A stretch of 64,000 bases of DNA from positions 1 through 64,000 of the forward strand of contig JAQGDQ010000380.1 in the NCBI GenBank assembly GCA_030141605.1, read 5' to 3'. This document shows, piece after piece, positions 44,838-56,122 of this stretch (position 1 is its first letter; each line of letters opens with the position of its first letter). Both the position numbers and the translations under genes were made by a program. This stretch comes from Tubiluchus corallicola (Eukaryota > Priapulida > Priapulimorpha > Priapulimorphida > Tubiluchidae). The notes under the pieces are model-generated. The model did not search any database. It was not told where the DNA came from and saw nothing but the letters and a program-made list of their open reading frames with translations.

Positions 44838-46439
44838 TCATACGTCAGTTTCAATGCTTAAAGCGTTCATGTTATTATGACTTTGGTTACACAGTGCGTG
44901 CATTTTTTTATCTCCTTTGCCCTCTTCTATATCGCCCACATACGAGCTACTTTGGCTGTTTACAGTCGACTGTCTTTTCACGCTTGGAATGTTGTACAGT
45001 CCATTAATGGAACCACTACCGGAATTATGTTTTGGGGAACCTCCTGACAGCAGCCCAAGTTGTTGCTCCGTGGCGTCGTTTTCACGATGGTAGAAATAGT
45101 TGAAATTTGACACTATGACTGGAACTGGAAGCGCTATGGTCAAAACACCAGCGATAGCACACAACGAACCGACCAGTTTTCCCCACAGACTTACTGGCCT
45201 CATGTCTCCATAACCGACAGTAGTCATGGTGACAACAGCCCACCAGAATGCGTCTGGAATGCTAGTAAACTGAGACTGCATGCCCGAATCCTGTTCAGCG
45301 TAGTAAACAGCACTAGAAAAAAGTATCACACCGATAAATAAGAAAAATATGAGCAATCCAAGTTCACGCATACTGGCCTTCAACGTTTGTCCCAGGATCT
45401 GTAGTCCTTTTGAATGACGCGATAGCTTGAATATTCTGAAGACTCTGACGAGCCTGATTACACGAAGCACAGCTAGAGACATTGCCTGGCTGCTAGTTTT
45501 ATTGTCACTTGCTACTGCCGTGAATATGGTGACAAAATATGGCAATATGGCTATCAAATCTATAATGTTCATAATACTTTTAGCGAAAGTTATTTTACAC
45601 GGCGATGAAGCAAAACGCATAGCCAGCTCGAAGGTAAACCAAATAATACAGACTGTTTCAATCACAAAAAATTCATCGTCGAATCTGGGAGATGTGTCTT
45701 CCACAAATTCTTTTTTGCCAGTGGAATTATTAATAATCACGGTATAATGTTTAAACTTGGGCAACGTTTCTATACAAAATATAACAATCGACAGAAGAAT
45801 TATGCAGACGGAAAAGATTGCAACGCCACGGGCCAACTGTGACGTTTCTGGGTACTCCAACCAGCACCAAATCTTCCTTTGAATGTTGCCGTCAGGTAGA
45901 GGTCGCTCCTCTTCTTTGATAAAACCTTCATCCTCACGATACTTTTCTAGAGCTTTTTCACCAAGTTCATAAAACTTTATTTCTTCCGTGAACACGTCTA
46001 ATGGCACATTCACTGGCCTCCGTAGTCGACCTCCACTCTGATAATAGTACAGTATAGCATCAAAACTTGGGCGGTTCCTGTCAAAGAAGTACTCGTTTCG
46101 CAGAGGGTCAAAGTACCTGATTCGTTTCTCTGGGTTTCCGAGCAGGGTATCCGGTATTTGATTGAGCGTCTTCACTTGAGTTTCGAACCTCATACCGCTG
46201 ACATTGATGACAACCCGCTCACAGCAATCGTACTCCTGCTCAAGAGGTGGGTGCCTGTCGTACCGATCTGCATTCTCTGATGGCGGATAGTCAATCTTGG
46301 GAAATGACCTGGAATTAACCATAGGATATCCATAAGGGCGTTGAAATATACCGGGCAGTCGCTGGTTAGTACCATATAAACCTGAGTTATCACCACCAAT
46401 GCGACTGGTTGTCTCCAATCCTGCCATACATGCCTCCAT
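44838..46439 (-). CDS. Shaker-type (Kv1) voltage-gated potassium channel, intronless
   Basis: Pore-forming subunit of a tetrameric delayed-rectifier or A-type K+ channel in the plasma membrane. The protein has 533 residues, within the usual Kv1 range. The T1 tetramerisation domain spans about 72-165 ([14 protein letters not shown]...), S1 204-223, S2 256-276, S3 287-307 and S4 320-342 ([19 protein letters not shown], regularly spaced charges). S5 is 357-380, the selectivity filter TVGYGD is 407-412, and S6 carries PVP at 438-440. An S1-S2 sequon (NNST, about 237-240) fits Kv1 glycosylation. The C-terminus ETDV is a class I PDZ ligand as in vertebrate Kv1 channels. Arg414 sits at the outer-pore TEA position, as in Kv1.5. 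KRQS near 488-491 could be a PKA-type site. I start at the ATG at 46437-46439 (AAC before, G after); an in-frame TGA lies upstream at 46458-46460. SNRNP70 starts head-to-head about 1 kb away. Which Kv1 paralogue it matches cannot be told. Confidence 0.97.
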   Translation of the reverse strand: MEACMAGLETTSRIGGDNSGLYGTNQRLPGIFQRPYGYPMVNSRSFPKIDYPPSENADRYDRHPPLEQEYDCCERVVINVSGMRFETQVKTLNQIPDTLLGNPEKRIRYFDPLRNEYFFDRNRPSFDAILYYYQSGGRLRRPVNVPLDVFTEEIKFYELGEKALEKYREDEGFIKEEERPLPDGNIQRKIWCWLEYPETSQLARGVAIFSVCIILLSIVIFCIETLPKFKHYTVIINNSTGKKEFVEDTSPRFDDEFFVIETVCIIWFTFELAMRFASSPCKITFAKSIMNIIDLIAILPYFVTIFTAVASDNKTSSQAMSLAVLRVIRLVRVFRIFKLSRHSKGLQILGQTLKASMRELGLLIFFLFIGVILFSSAVYYAEQDSGMQSQFTSIPDAFWWAVVTMTTVGYGDMRPVSLWGKLVGSLCAIAGVLTIALPVPVIVSNFNYFYHRENDATEQQLGLLSGGSPKHNSGSGSINGLYNIPSVKRQSTVNSQSSSYVGDIEEGKGDKKMHALCNQSHNNMNALSIETDV

Positions 46440-47424
46440 GTTTATGCACAAGTTCGTTCACTTTCACATGAACTGATTAGAGATTTGAAATTTACGCCTC
46501 ACATTCAGGTATAATAAGGTAAACAAAAGTTCAGGTAATATGCTTTGCCAACGTATGTCAGTCTAGTTTTTCTTTGCACGGTAAGTAATAATCATGTTCG
46601 CGGTAAAAATTGGCACATCTCTGATGTTAGCTGTTAATTTTCTGGTCAAATTATATTACTTGATTACATTCCGCACCCCAAATGACTTTTAAGACCAAAC
46701 AGCTGAATTTCGTACATCGCTCTTGCTTAGTATCTCATCTTTTTGAGCGCAGCAGCTTCCTTGCTGGCTTCATTCATCTAGCCAATAGTAGTAAGCGCCC
46801 GCGAAGTTAACAGCTCTCCTATTTGTTAGTTTCGTCTGAACCAATGATTAGCGAAATACGCGCTTTTTTGATAATATCTTTTCAGATGAGTATGACTAGA
46901 CAAAGATAATATATTTGCTGAAAAAAGGTATCGAAAAAACATTATTTGGCTGGTATTGTTTTCAATATTGCAGCAAAATAGAATTCAGTATACACGGAGA
47001 GAGCCGAACGCCATCCAATCAACTGACAGTTTACAACCAGGGTTGCAAAGTGTCTTCTGATCGATGCGATTCGACGTGGCGAAAGACTACTGGCGTAAAG
47101 AAGTTCGGAAAAAGTAGTTCAAATGGTTTTACCACATTTTTAAATGATAAAAATATAAAATGCGTTGAAAACAAGGCGCACATCGCAAACGCTCTTATAT
47201 TTAACTCTGTGGGCATATCGATCTTTACTGCGTGATGTTCTATTACATCTTACAAATAAACCTCGCGCATGCTCTTAAACCCACGGTTGCTGTTCGGCCG
47301 AGTGCCTGTCGTACATTTTATAATAATTTTTACGTTGCTTTGTGAAGACTTTGCTCTTTTTCAGAACGGTTATATGTTTGTTATCAACGTTCGAAACTGC
47401 TACCGTCGCCTTTACTAAAACGCA
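46440..47424. promoter_or_regulatory. Shared upstream region of Kv1 (-) and SNRNP70 (+)
   Basis: About 985 bp separate the two divergent start codons. It should hold the SNRNP70 promoter and 5' UTR. Kv1 may use it too, unless a non-coding 5' exon lies elsewhere. No TATA box at a convincing position was seen. CGCGCATGC at about 47262 resembles an NRF1-type site. An open stretch at 46915-47235 has no recognisable domain. Confidence 0.5.
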
Positions 47425-47568
47425 ATGACGCAATTTCTACCCCCTAATTTATTAGCCCTTTTCGCTCCTAGAGATCCTATTCCTTATTTACCCCCAGTCG
47501 ATAAGTTACCACACGAAAAGAAACTAGCTCCGTACGTTGGCGTAGGTGCATTTCTGAATAACTTTGAG
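47425..47568 (+). CDS. SNRNP70: SNRNP70 (U1-70K) coding exon 1
   Basis: U1-70K binds stem-loop I of U1 snRNA and contacts U1-C and Sm proteins in the U1 snRNP, which recognises 5' splice sites. The exon encodes 48 residues starting [20 protein letters not shown], essentially the universal U1-70K N-terminus, followed by [14 protein letters not shown] and ending NNFE. It ends in phase 0 at GAG followed by GTATGT. The ATG at 47425 has a purine at -3 and matches the known protein start. It is the 5' end of a gene running right; see 53613 and 56027. Confidence 0.95.
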
Positions 47569-48765
47569 GTATGTATAGCCAGTTTGAAAACGAGGTTTAT
47601 GAACTTTAATACTACTGTAAAATGCTAGCATTGGAAGATTTAACTAGGTCTAACTGCTACAGTATTTTGGAGTTTTTATAGTTTCGAAAAATTTAGGTAT
47701 AAAACGTGCACTATATATATGTCATATGTAAAAAAAATTAATTAAATTTTGACCTTAGCAATATTCAAATAAAGCATACATTTTACAACAACAACAACAA
47801 ACATAAGGAGAGAGAACTATGGGCAAAAAGTCTGCATATGGGCTTTGCCCTGTCATTCTATAAAGCCTCTCAAGACATTGATTCTGCTTGAAATTGAAAA
47901 CCGCAACAGTTTTTGGTAGTTGTAGCATGAAAGTGGCATTCATTTTCTATCTGGATTTTGCATTAAATGGTGTAAAATTTTGTTAAGGTGCTTTAAGCTT
48001 TTGCACATTAATAACATGTAATTAGTTTTTAGCAGTATTTTTTATTATATGATAGTGTGTGCATCATCGTTAGCATATAATGACTCAGCTCATGTTACTG
48101 AGATGCAGTGAACCATAATTTTTGCAAACAAGAATAGTAACAAAAATAAAACAGTTTGTGGCTCGCTGCATGATAAATTTAGTAATATTAACGAATTAAT
48201 AATATATCTATAATTAGTGATACACTGAAGCTAGATTTTATTAAATGCATGTGCATAATAGGTTTTCCGTACCAAATCAAATTGTATAATTCAGCTGGAA
48301 ATTAACATTTAATTTTGTACGGTAGCACATGTGTGTGTACAAGTTGCTGTACTTTTATTTATTACGTGCATTTTAGATCAGTCGAAGTATCTTTCTAAAG
48401 CAAATTGCTTTAGAAATTTGCACGTTGAATTCTAAGTGCCATTAAAACTGCAAGTTGTGCATAATGGCTGGTTATATCGCTTGGTATAAACTTGCTTGTA
48501 AGAAATCAACTCGATATCTTTCTAATTACCGTTATGGAAGATTTATCAGTGGTTTTTTTTAATTATAGAAATTCGTGTTAAACAATAAACTTAGATGTGA
48601 GTTGCTACTAGTAGAAAATGGAAGAGTTCTACACGGTAACATGAATCAGCAGTTATTTTGTCAAAAACATGAGAGAAAGTCATTGATTGTTATAATCCTT
48701 GTATCATCTGCAGATTTTGTCTTACAGGTGTTAGCACCAGAATGTGATCTGAAACACGTTTAGTG

Positions 48766-49995
48766 TGCAGGGCCAGAATTTCGTTATATTTTTCCAGAAT
48801 TTAAGCAGATTCTCTCCATGTGCAGGGCCAGAATTTCATTATATTTTGCCAGAATTTAAGCAGATTCTTTCCGTGTGCAGGGCCAGAATTTCGTTATATT
48901 TTTCCAGAATTTAAGCAGATTCTCTCCATGTGCAGGGCCAGAATTTCGTTATATTTTGCCAGAATTTAAGCAGATTCTCTCCATGTGCAGGGCCAGAATT
49001 TCATTATATTTTGCCAGAATTTAAGCAGATTCTCTCCATGTGCAGGGCCAGAATTTCGTTATATTTTGCCAGAATTTAAGCAGATTCTCTCCGTGTGCAG
49101 GGCCAGAATTTCGTTATATTTTTCCAGAATTTAAGCAGATTCTCTCCGTGTGCAGTGCCAGAATTTCATTATATTTTGCCAGAATTTAAGCAGATTCTCT
49201 CCGTGTGCAGGGCCAGAATTTCGTTATATTTTGCCGAAAACAACCCCTGTGCAGGCCAGAATTTCATTATATTTTCCAGAATTTAAGCAGATTCTCTCCA
49301 TGTGCAGGGCCAGAATTTCTTATATTTTGCCAGAATTTAAGCAGATTCTCTCCTGTGCAGGGCCAGAATTTCGTTATATTTTGCCAGAATTTAAGCAGAT
49401 TCTCTCCATGTGCAGGGCCAGAATTTCATTATATTTTGCCAGAATTTAAGCAGATTCTCTCCATGTGCAGGGCCAGAATTTCGTTATATTTTGCCAGAAT
49501 TTAAGCAGATTCTCTCCGTGTGCAGGGCCAGAATTTCGTTATATTTTGCCAGAATTTAAGCAGATTCTCTCCGTGTGCAGGGCCAGAATTTCGTTATATT
49601 TTGCCAGAATTTAAGCAGATTCTCTCCGTGTGCAGGGCCAGAATTTCGTTATATTTTGCCGGAATTTAAGCAGATTCTCTCCGTGTGCAGGGCCAGAATT
49701 TCGTTATATTTTGCCAGAATTTAAGCAGATTCTCTCCGTGTGTAGGGCCAGAATTTTATTATATTTTTCCAGAATTTAAGCAGATTCTCTCCGTGTGCAG
49801 TGCCAGAATTTCGTTATATTTTGCCAGAATTTAAGCAGATTCTCTCCGTGTGCAGGGCCAGAATTTTATTATATTTTGTAGGAATTTAAGCAGATTCTCT
49901 CCGTGTGCAAGGCCAGAATTTAAGCAGATTCTTCCCGTGTGCAGGGCCAGAATTTCGTTATATTTTGCCAGAATTTTAGCAGATTCTCTCCGTGA
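48766..49995. repeat. Tandem array, 55-bp unit, about 22 copies
   Basis: Unit GTGTGCAGGGCCAGAATTTC plus GTTATATTTTGCCAG plus AATTTAAGCAGATTCTCTCC. Most steps are 55 bp, with a few shortened or decayed units at 49230-49330 and 49880-49960. It lies within SNRNP70 intron 1. Confidence 0.97.
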
Positions 49996-50694
49996 CTTTT
50001 TACAAGAAACCAGAAAACCAAGGTTTAACTTACATAGTTCAAGTACAGTGAATTATAATAATTGAAACAGTGAAGATTGGATTGTACATTCTTTTGTGAG
50101 AAATAAATCTAAATGTTACTGTGGAGGCAACTCTTTGTGAAAATAGTTAAACAGTGTTTACAAAAAGTATTTTTTACCTGTCCAACTTGGTTTGTATGAA
50201 CTGAATTGAAATATATGTTTTTGAGATTAAGTTTTTTGTTGAAGTTGAATGCTCATGGAAAAAGCACATCAATGAGTTTGCTGAACTTCTATATTTCAGA
50301 AACGATTTATGAAATTATTTCAAAACTTTGGTACATCCCTACACATGCTTACACATATATACATATTTTAATTAAAATTCAAGAATCAAGATTTGTTTAT
50401 TTAGCCAACAACAGAACACATTTAGCCAACAACAGAACACGTGTATACAGATTGAGTTTTCTGTAATAATTTAAGACTGTAAATTACAAATAGTAAAGCT
50501 GTGTGGTTGAGGAGACATAAGATTAGCAACACCTGCATAAATTAAAGGCCACCTCAAGAAGAAATGGAAAAGGAGAAAGAGAGGGATGGTTGTAAAGAAT
50601 GAAAGGGAAGAAAGACAGAAAGGCTATTTCGATGTGAAAACCAGTGCTGTACCAAACAACGATGACAACGATATCAATAATAAAAAATAACGTC
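49996..50694. other. Intronic sequence, no gene seen
   Basis: AT-rich; a short TTTAGCCAACAACAGAACAC duplication lies at 50400-50440. No exon recognised on either strand. Confidence 0.5.
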
Positions 50695-50702
50695 ATTATC
50701 AC

Positions 50703-51095
50703 TAGGGGTGAGCATTCTCTACCAGAAAGCGAATTTGAATCGAACCGAATTTGTGACTTTCGAATTCGAATCGAACCGAACTTCAGTGTTTCGAATTCGA
50801 ACCGAATTCGAATTGAGATTGAAAGATTTTCGAACAAGTTTTCGAGCCACCAGTAAAAATTAGTCTTACAAAGATCATGCATATCACTAGATTTTGTTCT
50901 GCAATAAAACGACTAATAATTTCTATAAAATTGTGTGCAGAAATCACAGCTAATTGCGTGATGTTTTAATAGTTTTAGTGATAAAGAACATGTGTGATTG
51001 AAGTGCTGAATTATTCGAATCTATAGTTTTGGATTCGAATCGAGTTCGAACTAAAAAAAAACTCATTCGATTCGAACGTTCAATGCTCACCCCTA
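50703..51095. mobile_element. hAT-type miniature element with exact 8-bp target duplication
   Basis: 393 bp. It starts TAGGGGTGAGCATT and ends with its inverse AATGCTCACCCCTA. ATTATCAC flanks both sides (50695-50702 and 51096-51103). The terminal inverted repeats and 8-bp duplication are diagnostic of hAT transposition. The interior is rich in GAATTCGAA-type words and has no coding capacity. Confidence 0.95.
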
Positions 51096-51225
51096 ATTAT
51101 CACCATTGTCAGTAAAATGATGAATAATGACCATAGTAAGATAAGAAGCCAAGTTGTAGAAGGATATGTTTACATTAATATAAATTTAGCTTGAATTCTT
51201 ATTATTTATCTTTTTTTACTATGCT

Positions 51226-51473
51226 TTACCTCCATTGTTCATATGTCCAGAAGACAGGTGAAGGCATTGGCGATACTGGACTAAGTACATTGTTAGTCGC
51301 GGTCAGCGCAGTTGCACTCCTACTTCTTTGCTTTTGATGAAGTGCAGGTGGAGAAAGGTTTAACCCGATTCGTTTAAGTTCTTCATCACTGCAGTCATCT
51401 TCTTCGCTTCGCTCTTCCAAACTGATAATTGATATCCGTCTCCATGAATGCGAAAACTCGGAAGTTTGTCCTA
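51226..51473 (-). CDS. Antisense gene, exon C (last in window)
   Basis: Starts after TCATCCACAG (acceptor) with TA, which completes a Val codon with the last G of exon B. It then encodes GQTSEFSHSWRRISII, an acidic EERSEEDDCSDEEL stretch, KRIGLNLSPP, SRSATALTA and SPVSPMPSPVFWTYEQWR before TAA at 51226-51228. The spacing of SHSW and SPVSPxPSP recalls FAM122/PABIR proteins (inhibitors of PP2A-B55), but similarity is weak. The stop overlaps a strong donor consensus (GAG then GTAAAG, exon end 51230), so the exon may continue by splicing further left. Low-complexity, Ser/Pro-rich, probably disordered. Confidence 0.65.
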
Positions 51474-51814
51474 CTGTGGATGATACTTCGGTTAAAAATG
51501 TTCAGTTTAATATATTTTATTGCTGGATTGGATTAAACTCACAGCAAAAGTTAACAGTTAGATTTTGATATCTCTCTTTCTCAAACTTTCGCTCATACTC
51601 TTCATTTCCATTTTATATTCCATGACATCAGTAAATGCCTGGATTAACCAGACATATTTGTTTTGTCTGATCGACTTGATGCTTGTGACTGTCATACTAT
51701 CTTATCATAACTGCTTTGACAGTGCCGTGCATTAAATATGTCTAGTCAAAAATCATTCATGAATGTGGTACATTATAGGGACAAATAACTACCTCCTGTG
51801 TTCTCTATACCTCA

Positions 51815-52083
<269 letters not shown>

Positions 52084-52225
52084 CTCTTGTCCTATGCATA
52101 GTAACTTCTTTCTCTTTCTGAACCTAGCAAATTTTTTAAATGTTAAACAAAAAGAAAGTTTTTACCTGCTCGATTTGAGACTAATATTTAAATGAGTTTG
52201 TGTACTTTTATCAAAAGGAACATAC

Positions 52226-52422
52226 CTGTGTCATCGCTCGGCGGTGAATTAAGTGGTGTAACTTCACTGTGATCAGATGTAGTTTTATAACCTCTACAGC
52301 GCTTCTGCACCTGCTGAGGATATCGATTGTCTTTTCGATGTCTTTGCTTCTTCTGTAGAAGTCTCCGTCCCACCTCTCTGTTCTCTATTTGGTTCAGCTC
52401 AACTGCTTGCCTATTGAAAGAA
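52226..52422 (-). CDS. Antisense gene, exon B
   Basis: 197 nt between the acceptor TTTTTCTCTTAG and the donor GTATGT. The first base completes AGT from exon A, then 65 codons run without a stop, and the final G completes a codon in exon C. The encoded segment has NRQAVELNQIENREVGRRL, then a strongly basic stretch (QKKQRHRKDNRYPQQ..., a possible nuclear localisation signal), then Ser/Thr-Pro sites (TPLNSPPSDD). The IENRE...R pattern faintly recalls the helix of FAM122/PABIR proteins. Function is not established. Confidence 0.65.
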
Positions 52423-52934
52423 CTAAGAGAAAAATAAGTTTATTTGTTTATATATTAGTCGCTTAGTAGCTGTTTAGCAATTTAGGAGTTTGTTTTTATT
52501 TTCCTCCACTAGATGTCAGCATGCAGCTAGTATTGTGAATCATATGAGTGAACACATGGTTTCAAACTGCCAGTTTATAAGGTTTTGAAGCCACCAGAAA
52601 GTTTATTATCTATGGCTTAGTTTTTTTACCACTGAGTAATTTTAATTATTATATATAGCATCACTGCAGAGTGTACATTTACGAGAGATTTATTATTGTT
52701 AGTTACGAGAAAATAAATGCACTCTGTAGACTTGACTTATGACACACAGTCACAGTTAATTAAAATGACTATTGTATTTAACTGCATTGACTTCGAATTA
52801 GCAAAAATGAACCAGTTAGTAATATATGAACAATTTAGCAGCAGCTGTGTTATGCTGGAATGATTCTTTTCCTCATGACTCCAAATGATTCAATAAATTA
52901 ATTTAGCTCAAAAAACTTAATAATAGAAATTTAA
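52423..52934. other. Intronic sequence, no gene seen
   Basis: AT-rich, no recognisable exon or repeat. Confidence 0.5.
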
Positions 52935-53580
52935 AGGACAAGAAAAGGGGTATCTGAAGTAGGTTTCAGAAAAATCGCCTTAAAAAATTATATTACTTTA
53001 TAGCAATTTTACGCATATATTGTACTCACGTTGAAAGGATTTTTTGTTCGTTTTCATTGTAAATCTCCCGCGACACTGTTTCGATGGCGGTATTTAATGA
53101 CGTCATATACGCACAATGTAAATCAGGGGAAGAAACTGAAATGTTAAACTGCCCCAAAAAATTTCCCATGCAAAATGATGTTACTTAGCATTTCGCTTAT
53201 CTGCTTGAAACACTTATGTAACTAGAAAAAAATTATTATTTATTTAAAATGTTTTCACCAATTGGTAAAATCTCGCTGACTCACCCTCCAGGGTGCACCA
53301 CTCACTAACCAAAAACGTATTTTTAATCTTGTATCATGTGCGCTACAAATGCCCTGATTATTTTTTCAAACTTTACGCAATGTTATCTAAACTTGTTTCA
53401 AATGACTTATCGTCAAAATGGCTGCGTCTAACGGTCATCGCGGGAGTTTAAATTTACATGTTTTATAAATCGTTACTCTCGACGCAAGTCTAATATGCAA
53501 CAAGACAATATAAGTGGTATAAAATTTGAAGACGAATTTTTTAAGCTTCATGTAAGTGGAGGGTTTTCTTGTGCTTCTCC
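52935..53580 (+). mobile_element. TTAA element family 1, copy just upstream of SNRNP70 exon 2
   Basis: TTAA at 52931-52934 then AGGACAAGAAAAGG. The right end reads TTTTCTTGTGCT, then TCTCC and TTAA at 53581-53584, so the terminus carries a small change. TGACGTCA lies at 53098-53105. The element stops 32 bp before exon 2, so the branch-point region of intron 1 lies at or in its right end. Confidence 0.85.
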
Positions 53581-53612
53581 TTAATAAATAATTAATCATT
53601 TTACATTTCCAG

Positions 53613-53675
53613 GATCCAAAAGACACGCCGCCGCCAACAAGATGTGAAACGCGTGAAGAAAGGCAGGAACGACGT
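53613..53675 (+). CDS. SNRNP70: SNRNP70 coding exon 2
   Basis: 63 nt, phase 0 at both ends, acceptor TTCCAG, donor GTAAGA. It encodes DPKDTPPPTRCETREERQER plus one Arg, colinear with the U1-70K segment that follows the N-terminal peptide. This arginine/glutamate-rich region leads into the helix before the RRM, which wraps the U1 core. Context with exons 1 and 3 makes the call firm despite the short length. Confidence 0.93.
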
Positions 53676-54169
53676 GTAAGAAAAATTAGATTATCAAATT
53701 TCGTTTTACAATTTATAATATGCATATAAAATGGAATAAAGCTGTCACACCTGAGGAGAGGAAATACATTTGCATTTACCTGCATATGTTCTGATATATT
53801 AGACTGACTAACTTGCAAACATTGAATGCTACTAACAAATATGGCAAAATTAAATAGGTTTCTTTTTTGCATGAGTGGCACCATCTCTTGAGACATGAAA
53901 TAAGATAAAATGTAAAATTTTCCTTTAAAAAACTGCAGAGAGATTATACTAACAATAAAAATTTTGTGGTTAAGGTAGATATATGTTACTTTTTTGCATG
54001 AGTGGCACCATCTCTTGAGACATGAAATAAGATAAATTATTAATAAATAATAATAATACATTATTTCACTAAAATTATTCTGCTGTTACGTAAAAATTGA
54101 AACTTTACTGTTTTTCTGCTACTTTTCGAAAAAAATAATGCTTATTCTCAATTTACAACTCATATCTTA
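53676..54169. other. SNRNP70 intron 2, with a short direct repeat
   Basis: TTTTGCATGAGTGGCACCAT ... GACATGAAATAAGATAAA occurs at about 53867-53912 and again at about 53992-54037. No exon is seen. A minus-strand open stretch spanning both copies is not recognisable. Confidence 0.6.
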
Positions 54170-54229
54170 GTTTGCCAGACAAAAGCGGGGAAACGTCGGT
54201 CCGAATTTGTCAATTGTCCGTATTTACCG

Positions 54230-54490
54230 ATACTAAGCTAATACACTAGGCGCATGTATTAGATTCACAGTAATGCGGAATCAATTACCTAATTGTTTTA
54301 AAAACGTCTAGCACTGGCCGCTCCTATGCAAATGTATTAAAAACTGTTGGCAAGTGACTCAAATAACTCCGCATAAATGATTCTATATTTTTTATACATA
54401 CAGATCTACACGTGGTTACACTGATGTACGTGATGTAAACAAAGTGACGGCCTACCAACTAGCGCTCAGCTCGCGAGACATGGACTGTGT
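54230..54490 (-). mobile_element. Miniature element family E (partial copy)
   Basis: Reverse complement of part of 60980-61190, for example CACGTGGTTACACTGATGTA, GATGTAAACAAAGTGACGGC and CTAATTGTTTTAAAAACG. The ends are not preserved here. Confidence 0.65.
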
Positions 54491-54678
54491 CCGTAGTATA
54501 CTGCACTTTTTAACGGTCCAGATTTTGTCACAATTTTCCAATGTCCGTAAAAACAAAATCCAGCAAATTGAGATACGAGTGTAACTAATTTTGCAATTTA
54601 TACTGTAGGCTATTTAATGCAAGTGTTTGCTTCGTGTATTTGTTAGTGGCGTAACTATGAGTCCACTGGCCCTGTAGT

Positions 54679-55170
54679 CAGGGATGTTAATGGAAACAAA
54701 AATTTCGTTTCGGTTTGCCAATAGTTACACTTTCGCTTGAGTTTTATTTTCGTTGAAAATTATCAAGTTTCGTAGCCGAAACTTTCCGTAATTTTCAGTC
54801 GCATTTTTCAAAGTTTTAGTGGTATTTATCCAACTTACCGGTTTTTTTCCACTAGATGTTAAAAATGCTGAAAACTTTAAGTAAAATAGTTCAAATAAAG
54901 CGTAAATATCATTTTTTTTAAAATTTGCACCAGTTGTAGTATGCTGTTTTCGGCAATCCGACATTCTACTTTTTTGGTTGGGATTTTTTTGCCTAACTAC
55001 TTCACCAAGCTTGTGTCAGAGCAAATATAAATAAACAAAGTATTTTATTTATTTCAGAGTTTTTTCAGTTTTGATAACATTTGTTTTTACAAATACGATT
55101 TCGGTATCGGTTTCCTAAGTTTCACAAATTTCGGTTTCGGTTTGTAGTTTCAGTTTCGGAAACATCCCTG
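54679..55170. mobile_element. hAT-type miniature element, family 2 (copy 1)
   Basis: 492 bp, from CAGGGATGTTAATGG to GGAAACATCCCTG. The flank CCTGTAGT is repeated exactly at 54671-54678 and 55171-55178, an 8-bp target duplication. The interior carries TTTCGGTTTCGG-type words near both ends. It has no coding capacity and lies in SNRNP70 intron 2. Confidence 0.95.
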
Positions 55171-55409
55171 CCTGTAGTTGTACTCGGCCCACGGGTTAGA
55201 GGAGTTCATTGTCTATGAAAAAAGCATTGCCAAAAGGGTCGAAACAATGGAAAATTACGCAAATATTAAACAATTGCTAGCGTGAAATCATGGAGAATGC
55301 GAAATAAAGGCAATTGGTGACAGTTTTATAACTGATTTTAAATTTGTAGGCGACACGTATTTTAGCTTTGAATGATATGGGCCACAAATAACTTTTTTCG
55401 AAATCCTAT

Positions 55410-55870
55410 CCCTAATTCCAGAACAAGCAATCTAAAATGAATTAGGACAAATACCCACTACGGAACGAACTCTGTAATCAAGCAAGCAATTCTACTTTGG
55501 AATTCTCTACCATTACAGGTTAAACTAGTCAAGCCCGTATCAGCATTTAAAACAAAATTAAAATCACTAATATTAACCAGATATGAAATACCATCACACC
55601 AGTACGACAACATACACACTAATTCAGAATTCATATATCCACGGCCATATTAATTAAATCATAATTTTTTCATTTTTTTGTGCATAGTTGTAAATATGTT
55701 TGATTTTATTCGTCGTTACTTTCCATTACTGCACAGTAGTTTAGATTGCACTGACGCATTTGCCTTTAGCAGTGTAAGTTTTTATTAACTAACACTGATT
55801 GATCGTCTCTGTAAAGTTTTTATCAGTGATTATCAATGTATTTTAATGGCAAATAAAGCCATTAAATATA
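55410..55870 (+). mobile_element. LINE-Y: ORF2 C-terminal end and 3' UTR
   Basis: Encodes THYGTNSVIKQAI, WNSLPLQVKLVKPVSAFKTK and TRYEIPSHQYDNIHTNSEF, the typical last part of a non-LTR ORF2, then a stop, a 3' UTR and AATAAAGCC before a TA tract. It is the opposite orientation of 22575-23050, with which it shares most bases. Confidence 0.85.
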
Positions 55871-55878
55871 TATATATA

Positions 55879-55942
<64 letters not shown>
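55868..55942. repeat. TA microsatellite at the LINE-Y tail
   Basis: Pure TA/AT tract immediately after the LINE 3' end. Confidence 0.95.
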
Positions 55943-56026
55943 GTACAGTTATGCAATTTGCACTTGAGAGAGTGCATAGTATGTTTTGTCTATAGTCAAA
56001 ACTTGTATAAGATTGTTATCTTTCAG

Positions 56027-56081
56027 AGGAAGGAGAAACAGGAGCAAGTTGCTTACAAATTGGAACAAGATATTGCACTAT
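56027..56081 (+). CDS. SNRNP70: SNRNP70 coding exon 3
   Basis: 55 nt, acceptor ATCTTTCAG, donor GTGAGT. It encodes RKEKQEQVAYKLEQDIAL plus the first base of a Trp codon (T; the next exon should begin GG). This matches the charged helix before the WDPHND motif of U1-70K. I could not find the following exon (WDPHND and RRM) up to 64000, so intron 3 exceeds 7.9 kb and the gene continues beyond the window. Confidence 0.9.
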
Positions 56082-56122
56082 GTGAGTAAATGTGTTAAAG
56101 AATTTTTATTGAACCTCATAAC

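Noticed and set aside
45427-45747. Plus-strand open frame of 106 codons
   Set aside because: Antisense shadow of the Kv1 coding sequence.
46915-47235. Open frame upstream of SNRNP70
   Set aside because: Starts at a non-ATG codon, has no recognisable domain and lies in the expected promoter/5' UTR.
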